In this document: in pieces, positions 23,222-34,737 of the stretch
Numbering within the stretch: position 1 is the stretch's first letter
Layout of the letters: each line of letters starts with the position of its first letter
Translations under genes and position numbers: made by a program
Assembly: GCA_007922195.1 (NCBI GenBank)
Contig: ML682005.1
Span: 42,637,957-42,701,956, forward strand
DNA: 64,000 nt
From: Podocnemis expansa
Lineage: Eukaryota > Chordata > Testudines > Podocnemididae
Reading direction: 5' to 3'
Notes under the pieces: generated by a model
Database searches by the model: none
The model's input: only the letters and a program-made list of their open reading frames with translations
What the model was told of the DNA's origin: nothing

Positions 23222-23254
23222 TTTAAATAATAATAATAATGATAATAATAATTG
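23222..23254 (+). repeat. Imperfect AAT microsatellite
   Basis: A run of AAT triplets with one GATAAT interruption. Confidence 0.85.
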
Positions 23255-23894
23255 AAGAAATTCATTAAGTGACATGGAACTTTTCAGATGGCACTACAAA
23301 GAGCTGGATAGCTCGTGTCTGCATTTCATGAAAGTTTGCGGCTGCTTGGTTGATATAGATGTGTACAGGTTACTGACAAGGGCTGTGACCATAACTTTTA
23401 TACTGCTGAATTGAAAATAGCATTAGAGAGGATGAGGAAGATTAAAAGAAGTCTGTGCATCAACAGCACACAATTAGCCCATAAAAAGTGCTTGTCAGAT
23501 TGAACTGAAAAAGAGCTTCTGTGTTCTAATGGAGCCAAGTGAAGAAAACCAAGACATTGATAGTCTGTGGGAAAACTATGAGGGTGCCATCTAGAAATTC
23601 ATTCATAATAACAAAATTAAATTTAAAAGGGAAGAATGGATTAGTGATGCTACTTGGGAAGCAGTAGAAAAGAGAAAATGTGTAAAGTGAAAACACATGA
23701 ATGCAGAGACAGTGAAGAGATGAGCAAGTAGCAAGAAGGGATAGAAAATTTTAAGAGGCTGAAGACGCTAGCTTACAACCTTGTATAAAACAATCTAACA
23801 GAGAAAAATTTAGTAGTATTGGAGGCTCTATTAAAGGTGCAAATAGAATGATTCTTAGTAAGAAGAAGAAAGGAAAGGATGGACTGAATATCTG

Positions 23895-24056
23895 AGTTCC
23901 AAAGGGTGAGCTGTGTTAGTTTAGTTCAGCAAAAGAAGCAAGGAGTCCTGTGGCAGCATCTGACAAAGTGGGATTTTCTGCCATGAAAGTTCATGCAATA
24001 AATAATTTTGGTAGTCTCTAAGTGCCACGGGACTCCTTGCTTCTTTTGCTGAATAT
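23895..24056 (+). mobile_element. Penelope-like tail, fold-back, inserted in the old LINE
   Basis: Reverse tail words (GTTCCAAAGGGTGAGCTGTG, AGTTCAGCAAAAGAAGCAAG) run directly into the forward tail (GCATCTGACAAAGTGGGATT, GCCATGAAAGTTCATGCAAT, AGTGCCACGGGACTCCTTGC). CTGAATAT occurs at 23884-23891 and 24049-24056 and may be a target duplication, although part of it overlaps the normal element end. The hammerhead-like core reads CTGACAA plus GAAA. Confidence 0.7.
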
Positions 24057-24654
24057 TTTAGGTGGTTTTAAATAGGTCAAGCTTAAGCAAGGTATTTAGA
24101 AATAAGGGATAGAGACCTATCATCAGAGGTTGATTTTGATTTAGAAGATATTACAGTGGAAGAAGTGGGAAAGGCATCAACACACACAAAAATGGGGAAG
24201 CAAACAGAGGGGACAACACTACAGGAGAGATGCTTAAAGCAAGTGATAAAACAGTCTTCTAACTGTTCCTTGAACTTTTGGTAGAATATGGAATGAAGAA
24301 AAGAATCCAGCCTGATGGAAGAGATGCCTTATAGAAAAGTTGCCACAGAAAGGGATGTCCTGATTAACTGGGATCAAATTTTCCAACGCCTGGGAAAACC
24401 ATGCACAATCATCACCCTGGAATGTTTCAAGAAACAAATAGTTCTACAGCTTGGAGAGCAACCAGCAGGTATGAGACCACTGAGATCCTATGCCATCTGT
24501 ATTATTCTCTGATATGTTGCAGAAGAAAGTGTGGAGTGGCAAGCACCTCTTGTGATCCATTTTAGAGGTTTCCAGAAGGCATTTCACAGCGTACATGGAG
24601 AGAGTCCTTGGAAAATGACATGTCATGGAATATCAGCAAAAATAATTGAGAACC

Positions 24655-25660
24655 TATTGTGATGGTCTCTGGATTTAGGGGGCCATTTTGATGCATTTTC
24701 ATATTAATATTTCATAATTGCAATAATACATAGGTGTTATGCCATGTTTGGTACCAATAGAAAGGTTGTAACTTGTTAGGAATGATTATCTTAGTTATGT
24801 GTAGCTGTTGTATCTGTAGTAGAATTTAGGAATATGTTTTTTATATTTATGTTGCAACTTATTTGATTCTGGGAAACTTCCCAGACAGCCCGTCTACAGT
24901 TATTGTTTCTTTAGTGGCCCATTAGGGATCCACAGGCACAATGAGTCTAGGGAGAAACTTGCCCAGTGAGTTGCCTGGACTGATGATGTGACTTAACTCC
25001 ATTTTGATCTGCAAAAACTCCACACAGCATGAAGAAGGCCAAGGGTGATCAAAAGCAGTCTTTAGTCTCCAGGCTACAGCTAACACCCATCTCTGGAACT
25101 ATCCATCTGTGACTAGACAAAGGACTGAGGCCTATGCAGGTGATGGGTGTCTTCCAAAGGAACTGATTGAACCTGCAAACTCCAAATTCTTCCAAGGACT
25201 TGTTTTATATGGACTCTTAATCATTTGTATATATCTTTTTCATTTTTACTCTTTAACATCTCTCATAGCTTGTCTCTTTTCTTTTTATAGTAAACCTTTA
25301 ATTGTAGTTACTAAAGGATTGGTTGGCAGCATGGGATTTTGGGTAAGATCCAAGCCTATATCGTTCTGTATAATGTGGCTGGGCCTTTGGGGTCAGAAGA
25401 ACCTGTTTTTTAAGAGACCAAATGGTAGTTGGGAGCTAGGACAGAGCTGGAATGCAATAATGGAGGCTGTTTATATTTTGTTATCCTTTGTGATAACTGG
25501 AGTGGGGAACCAGAAGCATGGTTTGTGGCTGATTGGGAGTCTGGTTTAAGTACTGCCTGTCACTGTCTGGAGAGTTTGGGTCTCACTTTTGCAGCTTGCC
25601 CTGATTTTTGCATATTGAGGAGGTTATCACAGGAAGCCCAGGTCATTCCCAAATGATAAT
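24655..25660 (+). mobile_element. Possible LTR-retroelement remnant inside the LINE
   Basis: This block separates two parts of one LINE reading region, so it is likely an insertion. It has a pyrimidine-rich segment ending in TAGTAAACCTTTAATTGTAG (25285-25307), then TACTAAAGGATTGGTTGGCA and GGGTAAGATCC, a layout that reminds me of an LTR end followed by a leader. A 146-codon open frame (25109-25549) spans it but has no recognisable domain. No LTR pair or target duplication was found. The class is a guess. Confidence 0.35.
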
Positions 25661-26129
25661 ATCAAACATCTAATCAGAGATGATGACATCTATGTGACAA
25701 CTGAAGTAAGGCAGGGATTTATATTCTGCTGTGGTTTGCACTGATCATCAACTGTCATGAAGAAAGCAACAACTGAAGGCAACTGAGGAGTTTTGCTCAT
25801 AGTATCATGTCTAGTTCAGCGTTTTAATGGAAGAAAAGACCCACCAGTTAGAGACTGCAAAACAAATAGGTTTGTTTATCAACAAGGAGAAGACAATGTA
25901 TAGCCATCAATGTTCCAAAAACAACTCTGAAAACAAATGGAGAAATATTAGACTGAGTCAGTTTTACTTATCCAGGAAGTGACAAATGCAATGATGGTGC
26001 CACCATGCTAAACGCCAAGCAGTGAATACCAAAAGCAGAAAACGACTTTCAGAAACGTGAAAAGATTTGGAAAAGTAGCATGATTGGCGCTGATACACAA
26101 CTACTATTTTTTAAATACTTTTAAAGAGG

Positions 26130-26665
26130 AGAATAATAAATCCAGTCATACTGGGTCAGGTCTGTGGGGCAGCTAGCCCAGTATGCTGACAGCAGTCAGT
26201 GGCAGATACTTCAGAGGGACTGAACAGAACAGGGCAATTTTGAGTGATATGTCCCCTGTCATCCAATCCTAGTTTCTGACAGTGCAAGGTTTAGGAATAC
26301 TCTGAGCATGTGGTTGCATCCTGAGCATTTTAGTTAATCCCACTGATGGACTTATCCTCTATAAATTTACCTAATTCTTTTTTGAACCCAGTTATATTTT
26401 TGGCTTTGTAACATCCCATAGCAATGAGTTCTACAGGTTGACTTTGTTGTGTGAAGTTCTTTCTTATGTTTGTTTTAAACCTGCTACCTATTTATTTCAT
26501 GAGGACAATCCCTAGATTTTTGTTAGGTGAAGAGGTAAACTTCCCTGTTCACTTTTCCACACCATTTATTATTTTATAGACTGATATCATATCCCCCCTT
26601 AATCATCTGTTTTCTAAAATCAACAGTCCTTATGTTTTTAATCTTGGTTTCAGGTTGGCAGATTT
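26130..26665 (-). mobile_element. CR1-type LINE 3' end, diverged subfamily
   Basis: The plus strand reads as the reverse complement of a long 3' UTR. The terminal word is CATACTGGGTCAGGTCTGTG, followed by AGGGACTGAACAGAACAGGG, TGATGGACTTATCCTCTATA, AATTCTTTTTTGAACCCAGT, TGAAGTTCTTTCTTATGTTT and GACTGATATCATATCCCCCC. These correspond to the abundant sauropsid repeat whose sense strand ends in a GACCCAGTATG word. No coding part remains. Confidence 0.75.
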
Positions 26666-26711
26666 ATTGGTGGAAATGGTCCACCTTTTGTAGCCTTTTG
26701 TAATAATAAAA

Positions 26712-26880
26712 AGTGCATTTATTTATTTATTTATTATAGTGCCTAGGAGCCTCAGCCATGAAACAGGGTGCCATTTTGCTAGACACTGTATAAACACAGA
26801 AGAAAAAGATATTCCTGCCCTAAAGAGTTTACAATCTAAGTATAAGACAAGGGATAGTTAGAGTGGGGAGTGCAGTATTG
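26712..26880 (+). repeat. SINE-like interspersed repeat
   Basis: After a TTTA-rich start the sequence TAGTGCCTAGGAGCCTCAGC, GTGCCATTTTGCTAGACACT, GTATAAACACAGAAGAAAAA, CCTGCCCTAAAGAGTTTACA and ATCTAAGTATAAGACAAGGG matches a repeat common in turtles and other amniotes. I do not recall its formal name with certainty. No coding content. Confidence 0.6.
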
Positions 26881-26997
26881 TCGCACTGTTTTGCTGATCA
26901 GCTTGATAAACTGTGATCTCAGTGCACAGGCAGCCTAATGATTGTCAGGCACTTTTTTTGTGGCAATGAAGAGTTCTTTCCTCAGGAGATAGAATTA

Positions 26998-27080
26998 TAG
27001 AAGTGTAAGGCTTGAAGGGACCTCAAGCAGTCTTCAAGTCCAGCTCCCTACTCAGGATTGCATTAGCTAAATTCTGATCC
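26998..27080 (-). mobile_element. CR1 3' end fragment
   Basis: GAAGTGTAAGGCTTGAAGGG, ACCTCAAGCAGTCTTCAAGT and CCAGCTCCCTACTCAGGATT give the reverse complement of a CR1 end, about 80 bp. Confidence 0.65.
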
Positions 27081-27099
27081 CTTCTCTTCATGCTGAGTA

Positions 27100-28240
27100 C
27101 TAACACTGAAGTAAACAGAGCTGCTTGTTGAGCATAGTACTAACTATTAGACTCTGACCTCTGTTTTTCTATAGCCATAGTACTTTGATTAGATTGGATA
27201 ATTAATAAAAAAATAATTTAATACTTTATTGCTAAATAAATATTTATTAATATTGAATGTAATACAGTTCTGCTCTGATCAACTCAAGAAAGGATAGTGT
27301 TTTAATATATATTAACATCAGTTTTTTGCATATATTTTCTCTCTTCTAGCTCATGTAAAGAGGAATTAATTTCTTTTTCTAAATCATGAATAAAAGGAGC
27401 TACAAGGAATCACACTGGTAAGCTTTTGCCCTGCTTTGGATGAACAAGAACATTTTTGTGGTGCACATTTCCCTTGCAATCTTGTGTGTTTTGTTTTCCA
27501 CAGCAACAGATAGGGTGAGTTACACAAATGCTTCCCATTTCGCATCCATCACTGTTCTCTGCAGGTGACTAGTCAGCCTGTTGGTCCTGGATTAATGACA
27601 GAAAACAGATTTTATTGTCCAAGTCATCTGTGAGTGATGGGATTCTTTGCAAATTCCCATGAAATCCAACTAATGTACCAATTGAAATAGTGTGTTTATA
27701 ACTCAGACCACTTACTGTGAGCAGATTAAAACCACATAAAATCTTTTGATAGATCTACAAAACAAAATGATAATTTGTTCTGTTTTCCTAAATTCCATAC
27801 CACTGAGACTATTTATCTTCAATCTTAGTGTAAATATTAGACCCTTCCAGGGCTGTCCTTTACATTGACCCCCACTAGCCTTCCCTTTTCCCCTGCTGTA
27901 TCAAACTAGGGCAACATTAAAACAGAGGAAGGGATTCTTCATGAACCAGCTGTGCAAGAATTATTTTATTGTTGGATACTAAGGAGATAGCACCAGTTGA
28001 CATTTTCTCAGAATAGAGCCATTAGGCAAAATACAAAACCTACTGTCAAAAAATACCTCATGCCCAAACTTCAAAACAATCCTTAATCTTATTTGTTTGA
28101 TCTTGATAACGACCAAAGGTTAAAAAACAAAGAAACATGTGACAACAGATCCATAGATTCTGATAGTAGATTTATTGTGTTTAAAAAAAACTATGAAAAA
28201 AGAAAAAAACTGGCCTACACTTAGCAAAACTCATCATGTT
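27100..28240. other. AT-rich DNA without recognised features
   Basis: No gene or repeat identified. It ends in an A-rich patch (28170-28210) just before an abrupt rise in GC at 28240. Confidence 0.45.
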
Positions 28241-31204
28241 ACTCCCTTCTTCTCTCAAACACATCTGTTACTTGCACCCAGATGACTCAACAGCCCCTCG
28301 AACACCTGGGGCGAGGGGTCCATCATAGACAGCCCCCCTCCAATGTGACAGCAAGGTTGGGCATTTTCCATTGGGGTCCTAGTATCCCTGCATCCTCTGG
28401 GATCTCTCGCTAGGTGGGAAAGCATCCTCCAAATCAGTTGCCACATCCCTCCACCCTGAGATTCATCCCTTCTATTTCTTCACGGACTCTATCACAGCAG
28501 GCCTTGGGCTCTCTGGATGGCACCCAAGGATCGTCTTACTCAAACCGCCCCTTCACAGTCAGTCTCGGGATGTCTCCCTCCCAACCTCATTTCCACTAAC
28601 CCTTGTCAGATGGCCCCGACAACATCACAGGGCTGACAAAGGGTGAGACAACTGGGAACCATCCCGATATGCACATAGGTCCGCAGATGCATGGGACCTT
28701 AGTTCTCTAGTAGAGAACCAAGATGTTAGGAATATGGGGAGGACGCATCTGTCGCTCCTTCTTACCTCTCAATTCTTGTCCCCAGGGTCCTCTCCCAGGT
28801 TACAGTCTGATCAGGACACACAAGGCAATTCCCTTTCTTCAAGGTTGAGCCAAACATACCCCTCTATGCATTGATCCTGTGTGCAAGTGTGCTGATCGCA
28901 TGCTCTTATGCCAGAGAGGGTAAGACAGCAGCCTCACCCCTCACTCATGAAGGGATCAAGGGAAGAGTTGTTCCCCAACGCTTAGCTTGGGGGTGGGAGA
29001 AATGCAAAATGGTACTGTCTGCCTTTAAGTGCCCTGTGAGACGATTGGTTCCCACCTTCCTTTCTCCTTACCCACCTCCTCTCCAGGGCCTTCACAATCC
29101 CCTAGACACTCAGTGGACCCCCCCCAGCCCCACAGAAGGGAGATACCCCCTTGTTCTCTTCCCACCTATCGGTCCGCTGCTGTACAGACAGACCTTAGAA
29201 ATAGCACATGGCCTGGAGGATGCATTGTCTCTGAACTTTTGTTAACCAGATAGGAGGGTTTGTTATCCCTTCCCTGCCAAAATCTTGGACAGCCAACTAG
29301 TTGCTGGTTCAACCCTCCCCATTACACCCTGGTTCAGAGAGGGTTATAAGGTGAATGGATAGGTCGTAGGAGACCCTCCATAGGGCCTACCTATACTGCT
29401 AAGTTGAGATGATTTCTCCCTCTGGTGCAAGGGGAAGGAAACAGTTAAGGAATCAATTCCCATTTATTCCATACTCCATTAATCCCCCGTCCAGGGCTAC
29501 AAGGAGAGAGAGGCTTATAAACCCCTCTCTCGAGACTCCTTACTGACAATCTCAGTCCCCATTTATAGGGTAGGAAGGGTCTCAGTAAACCCTCACCCTA
29601 CTTCCACTGGGTGATAGAAGGGCACAGGGAGACACTACTCACAGCCGAGACTCATCATCCAGCGGTTTCCAGATGTGGTGCTGCAGTTGAACAGGGTGGC
29701 TTTATGAACCCTAGGACTCAAGCATGTAGTTAGTCCCTTCAGGAAACCCTCGACCTCTGAGAGGGGGTACCTTACCCATAAGTGACTGGAGAAGCCTCGT
29801 GTTGCTATTGGTAGTATGCCTGCAATGTTCTTCCCCAGTAGTATGTGCTCTGTTTCCCCAGGAGCACAAGGGAACAGTCCCTTGCCCCTTTCTTTTCATG
29901 AGAACTACCTTATGAAACTGTTTTCCCAGGGTTCTTTCCTCCCAACCTAGGATCAATCCCCTGACACCCAAAGGGATGGTTATGGGCATCACACCATTGA
30001 CCCCCCTTACTGCCAAGGAACCAACAATTGTAGCTCACTGCCCTCACATGAGACAGCCTGCCAAACTCCAAATGGCTGACCTCTTTATTATATACAGGTC
30101 GGGATGGAGAATAAAGATCCATCAAGATGGGAGTTATGTGCCTTCCAAGCACTCTGCTGCCGAGGACAGTGCGCATGTATTGAGGTTAGACCTGCCTTCC
30201 CTGGAAGAGGCTTTGGGATAGAATTTTACTCCCGTTTTCCCTTGCTTGGGTTCTAAAGACCAGAGAAGGTAGAGAGTGAAGGAAACATGTACTTAGCTGT
30301 CCAGTCTGCATGAATCCCTGCTGGAACCCCAAGCTGGGATTCCCCAGTCTCCACATTTGTGATGTGTTGGTTCTCTCTACAGGCCTAGGGAGGACTTAAT
30401 GCGAGGTCTTTTTATTTCCCCACCGTTTTTCCCCGTTTATTCGTTATAGCTCATTCTACTGCCCCCTTTTTCCTCCCATAAAGAGTTCTTAGGAGTTTCT
30501 CCCAAAGCTTAGAGTGGGAGTTCCCTAAAAAGGGAACCCCAATCTGTTGCTATGACTTGTTGGAGGATCACCCGCACTGGGTGGGACCCTCTGATATGCT
30601 CCCACCTCCATCTTCCCCTTTCTCCTCTGGGTACCCATGTCTAATGAAGTCTGTTTGGAGGTCCAAGGACCCTCTGGGCCGAACCTCCTAAGTAGTCAGG
30701 CCTCAACCCAGGGATCCTTTTTCTCCCCCTTTTCAATATTGATAGGTTAGGGGACTAGGCCCCTGTATTCTCCTTTACATGGTGGTTTTTCCACACTCTC
30801 CTTCCACACTGTTGTGGGACACTCATTCCATGGTATACCACAATCTTGGCCACGGTGTTCTGGGCCAGTGCTTCATAGGTAAAGATGACAAAAACCATCC
30901 CACTGAGATCAGAGAGCCAACGTTTTCCCTCCGCTATGGTTACAGGCATAGCACCTATTTGCTTCTTTAAGGGATGGAGAAATGTGGCTGGGGACAACAA
31001 CTTCCTTTGCTTATCACCTACTGACATAAGGGCCATCTATAGTGGATCAAGATTGCCCTCTTTCCAGAAAGCTAATATCCTAATGGAGTAGTAGATAACC
31101 TCTTTGGCACCCACTCTGCAAGTCTTCTCTCAGAAGACTCTGCAGGTTGGTAGTGTGTTTGCCAGCATAAGCTTGATGACCCACCACTTTATTTATCCTT
31201 GCAG
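28240..31204. other. C-rich island of unknown origin, probably an old mobile element
   Basis: About 3 kb clearly richer in C and G than both flanks, with frequent C runs on the plus strand and correspondingly G-rich purine tracts on the minus strand. Open frames are short and overlap: 28871-29245 (+, 124 codons), 29711-30016 and 29910-30176 (-, overlapping in different frames), 30755-31036 (-). None shows a domain I can name. The two overlapping minus frames suggest one ancestral frame broken by a frameshift. It abuts a DIRS 3' end without a visible break. An old LTR retroelement or endogenous retrovirus interior is possible, but no LTR, RT, protease or primer-binding site was seen. Confidence 0.35.
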
Positions 31205-31633
31205 TTGGGATGCCGTTTTGAGTATAGCTGTGCTGATGGCAGGAAAATATTAACTCTGCCCACTATCCAAGGTGTGGCTAGTAGTCACCTAAAACCGAAT
31301 GATGTGAGCAGTGCTCGAAGAAGAACAGTGGGTTACTTACCAGTAACCATCCTTCTTCAAGCTGGGCTGCTTGCATACATTCAGGTCTCTCCCATTGTCC
31401 CTATTACTCGGAGCTAGCGATAAGAAGGGACTGTAGGGGATCAGGGTCAAAGCCATCTATATATAACTGCAGGAGTGGCAGAGGGGGTGTTGGCCGCCAA
31501 CCCTGCTCTGACAGGCTAGGGCTAAAAGTTTTTGACCAATCGTGCGCTGCGGCATGTAGACATCTAACACTGAATGTATGCGAGCAGCCCATCTTGAAGA
31601 AGGATGGTTACTGGTAAGTAACCCACCGTTCCA
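31205..31633 (+). mobile_element. DIRS 3' end: internal complementary region plus terminal repeat
   Basis: In plus orientation this matches the reverse complement of 1573-1990. The ICR is at about 31285-31380 (GATGTGAGCAGTGCTCGAAG, then GTTACTTACCAGTAACCATC). The terminal repeat runs to 31633 (CTGACAGGCTAGGGCTAAAA, CATGTAGACATCTAACACTG, GGATGGTTACTGGTAAGTAA). No DIRS recombinase sequence lies upstream, so the copy is 5'-truncated or replaced by the C-rich island. It is a different copy from 1573-7334, since many positions differ. Confidence 0.8.
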
Positions 31634-32100
31634 CTTCTTACTCAGACTGAACAATAGGAGCTCTTGCTGAGTGAAGAAGAAGAGCTGATGTACTTTAATG
31701 CTCTTATGTGTAAGATACTGTAGTGTATTATTTGGCTATTAGATTTACGTGTGTTGCACAGAGTTCCAGAAAAGGGGAGGCCTTTGATAAACGGGTAAAA
31801 GAATGAACTGTGTGGAGGCCTGCTTTATAGTTGTTTTATTTAATAAATAAATACTGCTTAAGATAGACTGTGGCTGTATATCATGACACCACAAAATCAT
31901 AGCTGTGTAAGAGTGGACAGGACCCTGAGAACCCTTCTAATCCAGTCCTCTGCACTCAAGGCAGGACTAAGTTACAAAAATAAAAACCTTTATAGCTTGT
32001 ATAGGGGCCTTCTAAAGTCAAAATGTACTGCTGGTTGGAAGGGTGGAGACAAAGTTTTGGGATGTCAGTATGCTGGAATGGAGCATTATTGATCTGTAAG
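31634..32100. other. Unassigned AT-rich DNA
   Basis: Nothing recognised between the DIRS end and the next PLE tail. A weak CR1-like word (AGAGTGGACAGGACCCTGAG ... CCAGTCCTCTGCACTCAAGG) at 31910-31965 may be a very short, old CR1 end. Confidence 0.3.
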
Positions 32101-32225
32101 ATTCAAAGGGGCAGTCATGCTAGTCTAGTTCAGCAAAAGAAGCAAGGAGTCTTGTGGCAGTTAAAGACTAACAGATTTATTTATCACATGAGCTTTTCTC
32201 AGAAAAAATCCTACTTCAAGCGAAG
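32101..32225 (-). mobile_element. Penelope-like tail fragment
   Basis: Reverse-strand tail: TTCAAAGGGGCAGTCATGCT, AGTCTAGTTCAGCAAAAGAA, GGAGTCTTGTGGCAG, AGACTAACAGATTTATTTAT, CACATGAGCTTTTCTCAGAA. On the reverse strand the GAAA box is kept but the CTGANGA box is lost. No target duplication was found. Confidence 0.72.
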
Positions 32226-32746
32226 AGTAACCCTGATACCATGCTATATGCATATATACACATTGGTGTGGCACAGAACCACACCAGCTGAACTATGCTG
32301 CACATAATTCTTGTGTTCGACGTTTCTAAATAAGCAGCAATTGAATCTTTAAGATCATGCTGTTTAATTTACTACTGATACTGATTTTTTGTATTTGAGT
32401 CTTAAAGAAATCCTTATTCGGTAGACAAACTCATTATATGGGGTGAATGACTCAAACTGTCTCGTGACAAACTCTAGATTCCTCTCACTTACCAGTGTAC
32501 AACACTCGATAAATGTGCTGCACAAAACTGGGGCACCTAAGTGTGGGGCATTTTAGGGCCTGTCATTACTGAAGTGCGGCTGCAGCCACTTTTGACAGCA
32601 GTATGGGGTGAAGATGGCTCCCTACCATCACTGAAAAACTGTCGTCATGGACACTTGTGGCAGTGTGGGGTGAAAATGCCCCCTGCCCCCCACTGCTGGG
32701 AAAAAAACACATGCTGCTGAAGATACTGGCTACTTGTGGTTTGTTT

Positions 32747-32795
32747 GGTTTTTTTTTTCCCCCCTTTTTTCCTTTTTGTTTTGTTTTGTTTTTGC
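32747..32795 (+). repeat. Pyrimidine and T-rich tract
   Basis: T runs, a C6 run and TTTTG repeats. Simple sequence only. Confidence 0.8.
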
Positions 32796-33254
32796 ACCAG
32801 GTGCATTCTGTTCCCTGTAAAACCATGGTGCAGCTAGGTGCCAGGGCACAACGTTCCTGGTGCCATGGTGGCCTGGCACTCGGATTTGGTTGAGCCCTGA
32901 GGTACAAGGTCAAAGCATCACTAATTAAGTGCAGAGCCTACTTGTACAAATGATATCATGTATTAGAGGAACAAATAATATCTGTCTATAATGATGTCAC
33001 ATTGGAAAGGCTTTTAGTTCTAGTCATCGTGCTTTAAGAATAGGGGAAATTTGGGGAGAATGTGAACTCTTGTTTTAGCTCAATCACCCATTTTCTACTT
33101 GAATCACTTCTTCTGGTCCCCCTTTTCATTACAGTGATTGGATCCCATGCATGGTGTTACAGTATAATGTACACCACTTACAGCCTATAAATATTGTGTG
33201 TATGGTAGAGGTTGGGTACTTTGAAAATTTATGAGATTTCCTAATCACAAATTG

Positions 33255-33450
33255 CTCACTAAGTCTACGTCTACACTGCGAGTGGCATGAAGTTCAGTGA
33301 AGATGTGCTCAATCAAACCCGAAAGTCACCAAAAGTCAATCTATTAAGATTACCCCAGCAAGAAGCGTAGCTTTGACACAGCACAGTAAGAATTCCATTA
33401 TAAGTAGGCATTAGGACGAGAGATATGCAAATTATGGAGCGTAGTTTGAG
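33255..33450. mobile_element. Possible Harbinger-like MITE fragment
   Basis: The word GTCTACGTCTACACTGCG at 33263-33280 resembles the ends of the GTCTACACT-type MITEs in this window. No matching right end could be found, so only a remnant is proposed. Confidence 0.3.
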
Positions 33451-33462
33451 TCTCTCCTATTG

Positions 33463-33678
33463 CAGTGGTTCCCAACATTTTCTCTGCTGTGGCACACCTT
33501 GCTACCTTTAACTAAGTTGAGGCACACCACCATAAAGTTTCTAAATGAACTCATGAATATTCATGAGCCAATAAGCCAATCCAGAACTCTTAGAGTAGTT
33601 TTCCAAAAAAATTTTGTGGCGCGCTTGATCAGAGCTGACAGCACACCTGTGTGCCATGGCACACTGGTTGGGGAACAC
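33463..33678. mobile_element. hAT-type MITE
   Basis: Left end CAGTGGTTCCCAACATTTT, right end CACTGGTTGGGGAACAC, imperfect terminal inverted repeats of the CAGTGGTTCCCAAC type. Flanks TCCTATTG (33455-33462) and TTTTATTG (33679-33686) agree at 6 of 8 bases. The interior includes GGCACACC words near both ends. No transposase. Confidence 0.7.
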
Positions 33679-33686
33679 TTTTATTG

Positions 33687-34729
33687 ACTGCAGCCAAAAT
33701 CTGTGGCCGTTGTAGACCAGGGCTAACATTCTAAGAATTTGCTCTTGGGATATAGAGAGGCATTCCAACTCACTGTTGATTTTAGTAGGAATGGCAGGTG
33801 ATCTGCACACATTTCTTTGGCTTAAGTACTAAAGCAGAAGCCAGCTGGACTAAGGTGGCATTTATGGGCCAAGGTCAATTCACTGGAGTAACATATATTT
33901 TCTTATAATTAACTCAAAGGTATGTTATCAATAAATGTTTAATTACTCCATTATTAATAGATGAAGCTTGTAAAGAATATTTGCATATTTAACAAGTTAA
34001 TCCACTATATACAGATAATTAGCTATGAATCATTTAAACACTAACTAATATCCAGGAAGCATGTTAATTGTCATGTAACTTTATAAGCTATCCTTTTAAA
34101 TGCCAATCAGTCGGTTATGATTCTGCATTGTTGAACAAAACAAAACCAACCAACCAAACAAAAAGCAATTACAGGGGCACTTTGTAGCTCTAAGAACTAA
34201 CAATAGCAAGATGAAAGAGCCTTTTTTCTGCGATTGCCTTCCTGCTGATTCAAACCCAACCCAATGGTGATCAAAATTTTTCTCTAAAAATGCAAAGTGA
34301 TTGAGGTAGTTCATTTGCAAAGAGACAAGAACCCACACCACAAAATAAGTACCATCACAGTTGTCCTTGTTGGCAGTCTGAGACAGGCAATGGGCAGAAT
34401 GAGCACAGACCACTGCTAATCAGTAAAAACTGGTAAGGTCACACAAATGTCTCATTCTGCACCACTGCAGTCAGTGGGAGCTTTCCCCTGAACTTCAGTG
34501 TATTTAAGATAAAGTCCTAGCTGAGAACTCCCCACGAAGATGACCTCTGAGATTATGCTGTGTATAGCCTGTAATGGCCAAACTGCTCTTCTCTGAATAC
34601 AGTTAAGGATTGAATCACATTGGTGGGGGTGGGACAAAGAGGAGACTCTTGCATTGTCAATTCTACAGTGGAGAGCAGGGTGGGTTCTTCAATGCCTTTC
34701 ACAAGTGCAGCATTCTTGCCTCAAGAAAA
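33687..34729. other. Unassigned AT-rich DNA
   Basis: No gene or repeat recognised. Confidence 0.45.
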
Positions 34730-34737
34730 CTTGGTTG

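Larger units (their letters stand above)
23480..26105 (+). pseudogene. Old non-LTR retrotransposon (LINE) ORF2 remnant, interrupted twice
   Basis: In plus-strand frames with many stops, two LINE-type blocks are readable. Before the RT there is EEWISDATWEAVEKRK (about 23630-23680), the common W-I-S/T-x-x-T-W-x-x-x-E-x-R-R linker. RT begins at about 24535 with EWQAPLVIHFRGFQKAFHSVHGESLWKM, the block that in the family contains DFEKAFDSV. After a gap it resumes near 25690 with DIYVTTEVRQGF, the VRQG block. The gap 24655-25660 is an LTR-like segment and 23895-24056 is a PLE tail. Clade assignment is uncertain (an RTE-like or related non-CR1 LINE). Edges are approximate. Confidence 0.55.

Noticed and set aside
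25109..25549. 146-codon plus-strand frame with hydrophobic stretches resembling membrane segments
   Set aside because: It spans a T-rich LTR-like region; the hydrophobic runs come from TTT, CTT and ATT codons and no family is recognisable.
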